From: Chitinophagales bacterium
Lineage (GTDB): Bacteria > Bacteroidota > Bacteroidia > Chitinophagales > Chitinophagaceae
NCBI GenBank assembly: GCA_020636505.1
Contig: JACJXR010000004.1
Location: forward strand, 248,001 to 312,000
DNA length: 64,000 nucleotides
Direction: 5' to 3'
Below the pieces are notes generated by a model. The model was not told the origin of the DNA and did not search any database. It was given only the letters and a program-made list of their open reading frames with translations. Each line of letters starts with the position of its first letter. Position 1 is the stretch's first letter. Shown piece after piece: positions 51,272 to 59,797 of the stretch. Made by a program: the position numbers and the translations under genes.

Positions 51272-52828
51272 TTACAGAAGAAGCAAGGTTATTGAGTTCA
51301 GTGCGCGTATACGTCCATCAGGACCTTTTGCTCTGATTTCTTCAATATATACCCTGTCTCCCGGTTTTGCTCTATTTCTTAAATCGTTTACGTTTCTGTC
51401 TTTGTCAAGGTAAGGTCCGTTCACTTTATATGGTCCCAACAATTCACCACGCTTAGGTAGCATACTGAATTCATAGCTTGTTACCACGAAACGAGTATCA
51501 AAGTCGAAGTTTTCCAAAACCGCTAGGATACCACGCTGTGCCTTGAAAATGTTAGATGGCATGGCACCTTGTGTTTTGCCTCCTATTTTAGCAATTGGAT
51601 CCGGAATGTATTTAACACGAACCTTCATACCACCTGCTTTCTTGGTACCATTTTCAGTTTTAGCCATGATGTTGGCATCTATCTCACCTGGCTTGTTTAC
51701 CTTAACTATATAGTGACCCAAACCGGCTTCATTATCTTGCTGTACATCAGCACCTTGGATATCAACAAACACATCCTGTAATGAGTAACCTGCAGCCGAT
51801 ACAGTTATCGGGTTAGGGACACCAATGTAGAATACGTTCATCTTGTCCAGTTGTATGGAAGCACCTGTAGAACCGACCATATACTGGAATTCAAAGTCTT
51901 TCTCTTCTTTTCTTCCACCAAGGTCAATTGCAACTCGGCCTTTTACGGTTTTCAAACCAATACCACTAGCTGTAGCCTCATACTGACCAACACCATCTTT
52001 GATCTCCTTGATGGCACCGCCACCACCTGTGATGGCAATGGTAGGGTCAATTGACTTGTTGTAGGCAGCCAAAAGTATCTTGGCTTCAATTTTTTGTCCT
52101 TCCAAAGCATAGCTGGTAGTTGGTACCGCTATGGCTTCAAAGGCATCAAATTTCACTTGAATATCACCGGCTTCGTCTGCCAACTGATTGATGATAACGG
52201 CTTCACTGTTTCTTACGTCGTTTTGAAACTTGGAAAGCAATGTTACCACCGCCATTGTAGGCATGTTGTGGAAATATGCTGTTGACCAATCACCTTGAGG
52301 ATTATTGTCATTCTTTTCAGCTTCAGAAATCTTCATTGGAAGATCTTTAGCTATTCTTGCTTTCTCAGCCGGGTTAACAAGAGATAGAAATTTCTCTCTG
52401 GCATCCAATAACTTCTGCTTCAGCGTATCACCACCTTTTCTTTCAACCAACAACAATGTACTGGCGTCAATGTTATCTTTTCTCTTGATTTCACCATCCT
52501 CTTCGCGACCACCGGCTTCATCAACTACTCTATTCTTCCATTCCTCAAGATAAGCTATCAACTCAGCAGCCTGTGACTTGGCCATTTTCGCTTTATCATT
52601 GAACGGCTTTACACGTTCTTTTTGACCGGCTTGATTTTCTTGTTCATCAAAGCCTTTGTAAAGCTCTTCGTTCTTCTCATTTATTGCATTGTTGGACGAT
52701 GTGATACTTTGGTTGATCACTTCGAAGGCGTGCAATATTTCGGATGATACGTTTAGCGCAAGCATCGCTGTCAAAACCAGATACATCAGGTTGATCATTA
52801 ACTGCCGCGGCTCCTTGGGTAAAGACAT
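51272..52828 (-). CDS. gldM: T9SS motor component GldM
   Basis: Inner-membrane protein that forms the rotor shaft of the T9SS/gliding motor with GldL. The 518-residue protein has a short cytoplasmic N-terminus with the conserved arginine (Arg8 in MSLPKEPRQLMINLMYLVLT) and one span to about residue 33. A periplasmic helical domain comes next (about 35-220; RVKPFNDKAKMAKSQAAELI, FHNMPTMAVVTLLSKFQNDV). Beta domains D2-D4 follow (FYIGVPNPITVSAAGYSLQD, NIFKAQRGILAVLENFDFDT). ATG 52828 fits. Spacing is 78 bases after gldL and 52 before gldN. The proton path would pair this Arg with Glu53 of GldL, by analogy to F. johnsoniae. Confidence 0.95.
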   Translation of the reverse strand: MSLPKEPRQLMINLMYLVLTAMLALNVSSEILHAFEVINQSITSSNNAINEKNEELYKGFDEQENQAGQKERVKPFNDKAKMAKSQAAELIAYLEEWKNRVVDEAGGREEDGEIKRKDNIDASTLLLVERKGGDTLKQKLLDAREKFLSLVNPAEKARIAKDLPMKISEAEKNDNNPQGDWSTAYFHNMPTMAVVTLLSKFQNDVRNSEAVIINQLADEAGDIQVKFDAFEAIAVPTTSYALEGQKIEAKILLAAYNKSIDPTIAITGGGGAIKEIKDGVGQYEATASGIGLKTVKGRVAIDLGGRKEEKDFEFQYMVGSTGASIQLDKMNVFYIGVPNPITVSAAGYSLQDVFVDIQGADVQQDNEAGLGHYIVKVNKPGEIDANIMAKTENGTKKAGGMKVRVKYIPDPIAKIGGKTQGAMPSNIFKAQRGILAVLENFDFDTRFVVTSYEFSMLPKRGELLGPYKVNGPYLDKDRNVNDLRNRAKPGDRVYIEEIRAKGPDGRIRALNSITLLLL

Positions 52829-52906
52829 CCTTTTATTTTTTTTCTAAGGTTATACTTAACTATTGTTTATTCATCATTATACGGCGTTATCCGTATATCC
52901 CACTCA

Positions 52907-53725
52907 CTATCTGCCTTGCATTGCAGACAACATGTTACCGTATATCTGGTTCAATGTGGTCAAGTTCTGAGACAGCAATGCTATCTGATCTTTGGCAGCC
53001 ACAGCATCTTGTGCACTTGATGCCATAGCATCCGAAGCGTTCACCAAGTTGCTATAGAACTTATTCATAGCCTTCAGATGGTTGTTCGCATCCTGAAGCT
53101 CCACTTCATATATTTGGTTAAGTGAACCAAGGTTTCTTGACAATACCTGTACTTGCTCGTGGAACCTTGCAGTATCCTCAGCGGCATTGTTGAACGATGC
53201 CATTGTATTGCTTGCACCGATGAATGTATTCTTCATACCGTCCAAAGCTTCTGCAGCTTCGCGAGCGCTTGTTGAATATTCGTTTGTAGCAGAAGTCACT
53301 TCCGTGATGTCCTTTATTTGGTCTACAACCGCACCGAATCTTTGGAAGTTGTCACCCAGTTTGCGAATGTTCGCAGGAGTGATTTGTGCTTCTTCCATCA
53401 TTTTGTCCAAAGTAGCACCCGGAGATACTTTACCTGCTGCGGAATCAAACTTGGTTCCTTTGCGATAAGCTTCTACGTGTGGGTTCTCGTCAATGTTTGG
53501 ATAGAAACGCTCCCAATAGTAATCTTTATGTGGAGGCAATATACCCAACATCGCGAAGATAAATGCTTCTGTAAGCATCCCTGCTGTAAGCATCACACCT
53601 GCACCTGGCCAGTGTTGTATTTTGAACAATGCACCCAAAAGTACAACCGACGCACCCAAACCAATGATAAAGTTCTTTATGTACTTACCTTGTTTGGTCT
53701 CGAAAAACAACGCTACTGAATTCAT
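52907..53725 (-). CDS. gldL: T9SS motor component GldL
   Basis: Inner-membrane stator subunit of the proton-driven T9SS motor. The 272-residue protein has two N-terminal spans (about 17-33 and 42-62). They contain the family motif KIQHWPGAGVMLTAGMLTEA with Glu53 in span 2, matching the essential Glu49 of F. johnsoniae GldL. The motif HKDYYWERFYPNIDENPHVE follows, then a long cytoplasmic helical domain with repeated QVLSRNLGSLNQIYEVELQ-like and QIALLSQNLTTLNQIYGNML stretches. ATG 53725 is the only reasonable start. It lies 110 bases after gldK and 78 before gldM, on the same strand. Confidence 0.95.
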   Translation of the reverse strand: MNSVALFFETKQGKYIKNFIIGLGASVVLLGALFKIQHWPGAGVMLTAGMLTEAFIFAMLGILPPHKDYYWERFYPNIDENPHVEAYRKGTKFDSAAGKVSPGATLDKMMEEAQITPANIRKLGDNFQRFGAVVDQIKDITEVTSATNEYSTSAREAAEALDGMKNTFIGASNTMASFNNAAEDTARFHEQVQVLSRNLGSLNQIYEVELQDANNHLKAMNKFYSNLVNASDAMASSAQDAVAAKDQIALLSQNLTTLNQIYGNMLSAMQGR

Positions 53726-53835
53726 TTTTAAAATATTTTTTTTCTAAGGATTGACAAATATATTTTAAATACTGCTCTGTGATAATAACGCGAGGGTATC
53801 ACAAATTATTATCTAATAGTTAATAAAAGTTTCTG

Positions 53836-55095
53836 CTACTCTCTCCTGTTGGTTAAAGCAGGCTGGATTTGTTGATATACCGAACGGAAACCGATGTAAG
53901 CTTTCGCAGTATCAGCATATTCATAATCACGAGTACCGTTTTGCAGATAGAAAGCCACATCGCGCCAGCTACCACCACGAGTAACTTTACGCCTCATCCA
54001 CTGTGGATCGTTCTCTTGCATTTCGTAAGCAACCGTTGGGTTAACATCAGCTACGAACTGGTAAGCAGTTCCGAAGTAAGATGATGAAGTCCACTCGGCC
54101 ACGTTACCTGCCATATTATATAGACCGTAGTCGTTAGGCCAGTAACGGTCAACAGGAACAGTGTAAAGACCACCGTCAGCAGCATAGTTACCACGCTGAG
54201 GCTTGAAGTTGGCCAAGTAACAACCTTTCTTGTTAACTATATAAGGACCGCCCCAAGGATAAGGAGCTTCTGTACGTCCTCCACGAGCTGCCCACTCCCA
54301 CTGGAATTCGTTAGGTAGCATGAACTCGCCTTCAAAATACATTTTGTTCTTTTCACGCTCAGACTTCCACAACATGGTACGCCAGTTGTTGAACGCTTGT
54401 GCTTGGTGCCAGTTAACACCAACAACAGGGTAGTTGTTGAATGCAGGGAACCAGTTGTATTGTAGAGCTATAGGCTCGTTGTAAGAATACTTCAATTGAC
54501 GCACCCATACAGTAGTATCAGGATATATCTTCACTGCGTGCTTCGTTTTGAAGTTCGTAGCGTCCTGATCGGGAGCTTCAACATCTGCTCTGTAGTTGTA
54601 AGTTTCGTAAGCATATATCAGCTTAGCGTTGTCGAACACTTTCTTGCCCCAACCTGTTGATTGAGCAGGGATGTAGAAGTTGGCCAACATGTCCTGAAGA
54701 TCAGGATCGTTCCAGTTAACCCTCTTTTTCATGTCAACGCGCTGACTACCGTCTTCCATATCAATGAAATCTCCAAGCTGTACGTGAGCCATGGAGTCTC
54801 TAACCCAATTGGTAAACTGACGGTATTCCTGATTCGAGATCTCGGTCGCATCCATATAGAATCCGGTTACTTGAGTGGTACGGATCATTGCGTCCTTCTT
54901 CCCGCGAACATCTTCATCGCTGGCTCCCATCTTTAACACTCCTGATGGAATGTATACCATACCTAATGGAACAGGCGCCTTGTAATTCATCACGTTCGGC
55001 TCTCCAACCAGTTGACCTCCGTTGCCAGGGGTACCGCAGCTTGCTGCAAATACTAGTAATGCTACAGCTGAGATCTTCAGGGAAAGTTGTTTCAT
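53836..55095 (-). CDS. gldK: T9SS lipoprotein GldK
   Basis: Outer-membrane lipoprotein that forms the T9SS ring with GldN. ATG 55095 is chosen over a longer frame because it places a lipoprotein signal at the N-terminus (MKQLSLKISAVALLVFAAS then Cys20). The 419-residue protein is a sulfatase-modifying-factor/FGE-type domain, with TTQVTGFYMDATEISNQEYR, YPVVGVNWHQAQAFNNWRTM, FQWEWAARGGRTEAPYPWG, NDYGLYNMAGNVAEWTSSSY and VTRGGSWRDVAFYLQNGTRD. FGE enzymatic activity is not expected in GldK. It heads the gldKLMN operon. A TTG-N22-TTTATTTG element (55127-55159) about 32 bases upstream may be its promoter. porP/sprF is not adjacent. Confidence 0.94.
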   Translation of the reverse strand: MKQLSLKISAVALLVFAASCGTPGNGGQLVGEPNVMNYKAPVPLGMVYIPSGVLKMGASDEDVRGKKDAMIRTTQVTGFYMDATEISNQEYRQFTNWVRDSMAHVQLGDFIDMEDGSQRVDMKKRVNWNDPDLQDMLANFYIPAQSTGWGKKVFDNAKLIYAYETYNYRADVEAPDQDATNFKTKHAVKIYPDTTVWVRQLKYSYNEPIALQYNWFPAFNNYPVVGVNWHQAQAFNNWRTMLWKSEREKNKMYFEGEFMLPNEFQWEWAARGGRTEAPYPWGGPYIVNKKGCYLANFKPQRGNYAADGGLYTVPVDRYWPNDYGLYNMAGNVAEWTSSSYFGTAYQFVADVNPTVAYEMQENDPQWMRRKVTRGGSWRDVAFYLQNGTRDYEYADTAKAYIGFRSVYQQIQPALTNRRE

Positions 55096-55126
55096 ACTCT
55101 GATTGTTAATTTTTATTGCGTTTAGG

Positions 55127-55159
55127 CAAATAAAGTAAAATTTTCGGATTAGTGCACAA
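55127..55159 (-). promoter_or_regulatory. Possible promoter of gldKLMN
   Basis: The minus strand has TTG (55157-55159), a 22-base spacer and TTTATTTG (55127-55134, one mismatch to TAnnTTTG), 32 bases before the gldK ATG. The 183-base gap between gldK and the DUF255 gene holds no other recognisable element. Confidence 0.35.
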
Positions 55160-55278
55160 TTGCACATAAACCGATGCACAATATTTAAAGTTTTTTCCAA
55201 AAATCCAAGCTTCAAAAAAAAATTTGTTAAGAATTTCTTGATGCCAATATGAGGAAAAAACAATTAATATGCAATACC

Positions 55279-57300
55279 TTATATAAGTTTCCTCATTATT
55301 TTTAATACCCCTTCATAACTGCTTTCCGGCGGTCTGCAAGACTCCATATCGCATACAAATACGGCTACATCGCCCCCCGCCTCTTTCCCGGACATGATCG
55401 GAAGCCCCTGTACACCCTGCTTTTTCACTAACAGACGGTTATTGGGCAGATACGTTTTCCGCAGCATTTCGTGTATGTTATCGGTGGCATTTCCTGTTAT
55501 TATCGCCAACTGCAACCCCGCCACATATCGCTGCCCCAACGTGGCCCAATTCGAGAAAGAAGTAGTATACCTCATCGATTGGCCGCACATCTTCTGGGTC
55601 ATGAATATTCCTTGCTCCAACCAAGCACTGTTTTCCATTGTCATACCGAGCGTTATAAGGTTTCCGGCCATTACCGAATTGGCAGACGGCAATGCTCCAT
55701 CGTAAAGGTCCGTTTTACGAACGGGTATGTCTTTTTGTTTAACCGAATTGTAATAAAAGAAGCTCTTGTTGTCATGCAAAAAGTCTGCTTGTATCATCTC
55801 GGTGATTCCGGCGGCTTGTTCCACCCATGTGTTCTCTCCTGTGGCACTTGCATAGGTTATCATTGCATCGATCAAGAAAGCAAGATCGTCCAACTTTGCA
55901 TGGATGCGCGCCACACCGTTTTTGTACGTGTGTGTCCACACTCCTTCTTTGTGATAAGTATTATACATCCATTGCAAATGCTTTCCAGCTTGTTGCATGT
56001 ATGCGTTGTCATCCAATGCCACACCTGCTTTGGTCAATGCAATGTTCATCAATGCGTTCCATGCCAATAGGCATTTGTCATCCGTAGCAGGGCGTATACG
56101 CTCAGCACGCTTCGCGAATATTATTTGTTTGGCTTCGTCTATGAGTGTATTTATTTCCTCTGTTGTTTTACCTGATTCTTCTGCTGCTTGCTGTACCGTT
56201 TTCACTTGTCGCAGTATGTTGGTATGCTCCCAATTGCCGGTCTCTGAAACATCAAAATAGTTCGTGACAATTTCACTCAATTTCAGCTCGTTCCATTCTT
56301 CCCAAGTCCAAGTGTAAAATTTACCTTCTACACCTTCGCTGTCCGCATCCAACGCACTGTAAAACCCTCCCTCCTCACTCAACAATTCTCTGTTCGCAAA
56401 AGCTATGGTTTCGCGTATGGCATCGCTGTATTTCTTGTTTTGGGTAATAGTATATGCATCGGCCATCACACTCACCAACAAGGCGTTATCGTACAGCATT
56501 TTCTCAAAATGAGGTGCCAACCATTGCTCATCCACACTGTATCGGGCAAAACCGCCACCCACTTGGTCGTATATGCCCCCGTTTATCATACAGTCTATGC
56601 TGAACAGCGCATGCTGCAATGCATCTTCATTGCCTGTAAAGTGGTGGTGCTCCAACAAATAGCCGATACTCATCGTTCCCGGAAATTTCGGTGCGGGGCC
56701 GAATCCTCCATATCTTCTGTCCGCCTGTTGCAATAAATTTTCCGCCGATTTAAGGCAAGCGTCTTTGTCCCAATACTCTTTACCGTTCAACGCCACTTGA
56801 GATATCTGCTTCAGGTAGCCCAACATCTGCTCGGTTTGTGTACTTACTTCTTCCTGTTTGTTTTGCCATACGTCGTATATACGCTCCATCACTTGCATCC
56901 ACGAAGCGCGCCCGTACATGGGCTTTGGAGGGAAATATGTACCACCGTAAAAAGGCACCCTGTCCGGTGTTACAAATGCATTCAGAGGCCATCCACCACT
57001 CTGTGTTATGGCTTGTACGGCATCCATATACATATGGTCCACATCAGGGTGTTCTTCCCTATCCACTTTTATACATACAAAGTGCTCATTCATGTATTTG
57101 GCAGTCGCTTCGTCCTCAAAGCTCTCGCGCTCCATCACATGGCACCAATGGCATGCCGCATACCCAATACTCACCAATACAGGCTTATTTTCTCTTTTGG
57201 CTATATCAAAGGCTTCATCTCCCCAAGGATGCCAATCCACAGGATTGTGCGCATGTTGCAGCAAGTAGGGGCTCTGTTCGTTAATCAGTCTGTTGGGCAT
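55279..57300 (-). CDS. DUF255/thioredoxin-like protein (YyaL/SPATA20 family)
   Basis: A 673-residue cytoplasmic protein of a conserved family with unknown biochemical role. The N-terminal DUF255 thioredoxin-like domain (about 1-170) opens MPNRLINEQSPYLLQHAHNP. It carries the redox-type motif YAACHWCHVMERESFED (CHWC, about 49-52) and VDREEHPDVDHMYMDAVQAI. The rest (about 180-670) is an (alpha/alpha)6 barrel like N-acylglucosamine epimerases/glycoside hydrolases (GGIYDQVGGGFARYSVDEQW, ALDADSEGVEGKFYTWTWEE, LLAWNALMNIALTKAGVAL). ATG 57300. It lies upstream of gldK on the same strand but 183 bases away, so linkage to secretion is not implied. Confidence 0.92.
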   Translation of the reverse strand: MPNRLINEQSPYLLQHAHNPVDWHPWGDEAFDIAKRENKPVLVSIGYAACHWCHVMERESFEDEATAKYMNEHFVCIKVDREEHPDVDHMYMDAVQAITQSGGWPLNAFVTPDRVPFYGGTYFPPKPMYGRASWMQVMERIYDVWQNKQEEVSTQTEQMLGYLKQISQVALNGKEYWDKDACLKSAENLLQQADRRYGGFGPAPKFPGTMSIGYLLEHHHFTGNEDALQHALFSIDCMINGGIYDQVGGGFARYSVDEQWLAPHFEKMLYDNALLVSVMADAYTITQNKKYSDAIRETIAFANRELLSEEGGFYSALDADSEGVEGKFYTWTWEEWNELKLSEIVTNYFDVSETGNWEHTNILRQVKTVQQAAEESGKTTEEINTLIDEAKQIIFAKRAERIRPATDDKCLLAWNALMNIALTKAGVALDDNAYMQQAGKHLQWMYNTYHKEGVWTHTYKNGVARIHAKLDDLAFLIDAMITYASATGENTWVEQAAGITEMIQADFLHDNKSFFYYNSVKQKDIPVRKTDLYDGALPSANSVMAGNLITLGMTMENSAWLEQGIFMTQKMCGQSMRYTTSFSNWATLGQRYVAGLQLAIITGNATDNIHEMLRKTYLPNNRLLVKKQGVQGLPIMSGKEAGGDVAVFVCDMESCRPPESSYEGVLKIMRKLI

Positions 57301-57332
57301 GCGTGCAAGTTATCGCATATCCATAAAGCAAA

Positions 57333-57357
57333 AAAGCAACCTCGTTTAGGTTGCTTT
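57333..57357 (-). terminator. Intrinsic terminator after hemD
   Basis: A 10-bp perfect stem AAAGCAACCT/AGGTTGCTTT with a 5-base loop and a T-run on the minus strand, 28 bases after the hemD stop. Confidence 0.85.
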
Positions 57358-57384
57358 CGTATTGTTGAAACACTTGTTCTTTTA

Positions 57385-58170
57385 TTATTTGCCGTCTAAA
57401 TAGTTTTCCAAGGCTGCAATCATGGATGGCGCGTTCGGTGCAGGGGCTTTGATGTTCAAGGTCAATCCCGCATCTTCTATCGCTTTGGATGTGGTTGGGC
57501 CAAAAGCACCTATCAACGTACCGTTCTGCTTGAACTTCGGATCGTTGTCGAACAATGTTTGTACGCTGTTGGGGCTGTAAAACACGATAACATCGTAGTC
57601 GGCCTTCATTACAGGTTTTATATCGTTGGACAATGTGCGGTAAAGTGTCGCCTCCACATACGCTGCACTTTCTCCTTGTAGATATTGCGCTATATCGTTC
57701 TTACCGTTGTCTGAAGTAGGCACGATGAATTTTTCGTTGTTCTTGTGCTTGGCTATCACCTCCAACAGTCCGTCGTTGCTACCGTCGGGAGAGAAGAACA
57801 CCTTACGCTTTCTGTAAAGGATGAATTTCTGAAGATATAAGGCAACCGCCTCCGTACTGCAGAAATACTTCATATCCTGCGATACTTTCACTTTCAGCTC
57901 TTCACAAATACGAAAGAAATGGTCGATGGCCTTTCTGCTGGTGAAAACGATGGCGGTGTATTCCGTAATGTCTATACGTTGTTTACGAAACTCCTTACCG
58001 TCGATACCTTCCACCTTGATGAACGGAAAAAATTCCAATTCCAAGCCGTACTTGTCAGCCAGGTCAAAATAAGGTGATTTCTGTGTGCTTGGCTTGGGTA
58101 AGGTTATAAGCACCTTGTTGATTTCCTTCTTCGTACCGTTTTTCTGTTTGTCTTTAGCTGCTTTTGCCAT
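57385..58170 (-). CDS. hemD: Uroporphyrinogen-III synthase
   Basis: Closes hydroxymethylbilane to uroporphyrinogen III in haem synthesis. The 261-residue protein has a basic N-terminal tail (MAKAAKDKQKNGTKKEINKV) followed by the two-lobed HemD fold: VLITLPKPSTQKSPYFDLAD, TAIVFTSRKAIDHFFRICEE, FIVPTSDNGKNDIAQYLQGE, VIVFYSPNSVQTLFDNDPKF and IGAFGPTTSKAIEDAGL. ATG 58170 is used; an in-frame TTG at 58200 would add ten residues. HemD sequences diverge strongly, but this arrangement next to DUF4271 is the usual one in Bacteroidota, which supports the call. It is 63 bases behind DUF4271 on the same strand. Confidence 0.9.
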   Translation of the reverse strand: MAKAAKDKQKNGTKKEINKVLITLPKPSTQKSPYFDLADKYGLELEFFPFIKVEGIDGKEFRKQRIDITEYTAIVFTSRKAIDHFFRICEELKVKVSQDMKYFCSTEAVALYLQKFILYRKRKVFFSPDGSNDGLLEVIAKHKNNEKFIVPTSDNGKNDIAQYLQGESAAYVEATLYRTLSNDIKPVMKADYDVIVFYSPNSVQTLFDNDPKFKQNGTLIGAFGPTTSKAIEDAGLTLNIKAPAPNAPSMIAALENYLDGK

Positions 58171-58233
58171 ATGGGTTGTAACGGGTTTGTTTTTAGTCAA
58201 AACAAAGTTGATTGTTACTTAAACTCTTAATTG

Positions 58234-59106
58234 TCAATAAAAAATTCCGCGTATTAACAGCTTCGTCAAAATTGCCATAGGCAAAATTTCAGAAGCGCAA
58301 AGGTACGCAAAAAAATGAAATTTGGAGTACTGAAAGAACGCCCCCAGTACTTGCCACGACCTTGTGTAACGGTTGATAAACAACACTCCCACAAGGAAAA
58401 GTGACACGATCATGGCGGGTATAGCGATGCTTGTTTGAGCAAATGCCAATAGCACTGTAAACGGCAACAGTATTATTGCTATGACTTTATTGATAAGAAA
58501 AACATTGTATATATAATGTCCCATCATAGTATGAATATTGAAAGCCCAGCCACTGAAACGCATTACAAAATGCTTGGCCAAGTACAACAATCCTACTCCG
58601 CCTATCAATACTATCACCAATACAGACGGGCTGAACACACTTATACGTTGGGGAAAGTTTAACTTAAAGATATAGTAGAGATATACACCACCCGATGCCG
58701 CAAAAAAGATGTTCATCAACAAGTTGGGCAGTACGGCGGTCTCCATCTGGTCCTTCAACTGCTTGTTGCCGAATGCGGGGCTACGAAAGGCACGCAGCAA
58801 ATACCGGAAGTATCTGGGGTGTATGTATCTGATAAGTCCGAACAACAATACAAGGGTGAACACAATATAAAAATCGAAGGTGAAGGTCCTTGTTTCCCTC
58901 TTTTGTTCATTAACCAACGGTTTCATATCGCTCAACAGAGGATGTTTTTGCAACATGGCCTCCATATCCGCATTGGTTTTTGCGTCTATCGTTGCTTTCG
59001 AGGTGCCTATGTGTATACCATAGCGTTCGGGCTGCACAGCTGCATAGCCCTTGCCTGTGGCAAGCAACAACATGATGACAAATAAGCTCTTGATGAAAAA
59101 ACGCAT
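58234..59106 (-). CDS. DUF4271 polytopic membrane protein
   Basis: A 290-residue inner-membrane protein of the DUF4271 family, function unknown. A signal-like first segment (FIKSLFVIMLLLATGKGYAA) is followed by a 50-residue polar periplasmic region. About six to seven spans come after that (FYIVFTLVLLFGLIRYIHPR, FSPSVLVIVLIGGVGLLYLA, NKVIAIILLPFTVLLAFAQT). Conserved-looking segments are FNIHTMMGHYIYNVFLINKV and FHFFAYLCASEILPMAILTK. ATG 59106. A consensus-like promoter (TTG-N21-TAACTTTG, 59121-59152) lies upstream. It is co-oriented with hemD, the usual pairing in Bacteroidota, so a link to haem or membrane function is plausible. Confidence 0.87.
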   Translation of the reverse strand: MRFFIKSLFVIMLLLATGKGYAAVQPERYGIHIGTSKATIDAKTNADMEAMLQKHPLLSDMKPLVNEQKRETRTFTFDFYIVFTLVLLFGLIRYIHPRYFRYLLRAFRSPAFGNKQLKDQMETAVLPNLLMNIFFAASGGVYLYYIFKLNFPQRISVFSPSVLVIVLIGGVGLLYLAKHFVMRFSGWAFNIHTMMGHYIYNVFLINKVIAIILLPFTVLLAFAQTSIAIPAMIVSLFLVGVLFINRYTRSWQVLGAFFQYSKFHFFAYLCASEILPMAILTKLLIRGIFY

Positions 59107-59120
59107 AGTCTACCGATGCA

Positions 59121-59152
59121 CAAAGTTACAATTACAGGGTCAATACTTACAA
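59121..59152 (-). promoter_or_regulatory. Promoter of DUF4271-hemD
   Basis: The minus strand has TTG (59150-59152), a 21-base spacer and TAACTTTG (59121-59128), matching the Bacteroidota consensus, 15 bases before the ATG at 59106. Confidence 0.55.
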
Positions 59153-59156
59153 GGGA

Positions 59157-59705
59157 TTATCGTTGGCGATACAGGTTCATCTCCTGTCTTATCATATTGT
59201 ACAAAAGCTCCAGCCGGTCTTTGCTGGCTTCGTTGCAGTTGCTGAGCGCTCTGTTTCTCGACCGTTTGAAACAATCCAACGGATCGCTCTCGCAAGTCAC
59301 ACGTATCTCTACACCCACTCTGTGCGCCCAATATTGCCTGTATCTGCTTTTCACGAGGCTGTTTTTGGAGAACAACACATTCGTAAGTGCAGTTGGGTCT
59401 TGCTCTATCAAGTGGCGGCATACGATGTTGAGTTGCGCCCTTAACTCCCCTGTTGCTTCAGGCAGCATGGTGCATGCCAAGTAGATGTAAAAAGGCTGTG
59501 TGGCTTTATTAACCGTGAACATACTGTCCAATATGCTGAATGCTCTTGCACTGCTGTTGATGTCAAACAATTTTGCATAGCAATCCTTCGCATCCTGCGA
59601 TACAGCGGACAGTGCATAATAATAGTTAGGATCCCGAAGCTCCTGAGCATAGCCTTGTAGGAGCGATAGGCAAAAACATACAGTAAAGAGAACCCTTTTT
59701 AGCAT
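59157..59705 (-). CDS. Exported protein of unknown function
   Basis: Not recognised. ATG 59705 gives a good signal peptide (MLKRVLFTVCFCLSLLQGYA, cut before Q). A much longer frame upstream has no signal peptide and overlaps the hemW promoter. The 182-residue product is helical in composition, with four cysteines in the mature part (DCYAKLFD, LACTMLPE, VTCESDPLDCFKRS, LSNCNEASK), which may form disulfides in the periplasm. It is divergent from hemW (92-base gap) and upstream of DUF4271-hemD. No motif suggests an enzyme. Confidence 0.62.
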   Translation of the reverse strand: MLKRVLFTVCFCLSLLQGYAQELRDPNYYYALSAVSQDAKDCYAKLFDINSSARAFSILDSMFTVNKATQPFYIYLACTMLPEATGELRAQLNIVCRHLIEQDPTALTNVLFSKNSLVKSRYRQYWAHRVGVEIRVTCESDPLDCFKRSRNRALSNCNEASKDRLELLYNMIRQEMNLYRQR

Positions 59706-59780
59706 AATGCGATAAGAACTTAAAAATATAAAATATACCGCTTCGTTGGGGGTGATTTTTAAACAGGTGTGATTAACTCC

Positions 59781-59788
59781 TATTTTTG
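59781..59788 (+). promoter_or_regulatory. -7 box of hemW
   Basis: TATTTTTG matches TAnnTTTG and lies only 9 bases before the hemW ATG at 59798, which implies an almost leaderless message. A TTA stands where the upstream TTG would be (59759-59761). Confidence 0.5.
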
Positions 59789-59797
59789 CGTTATAAT

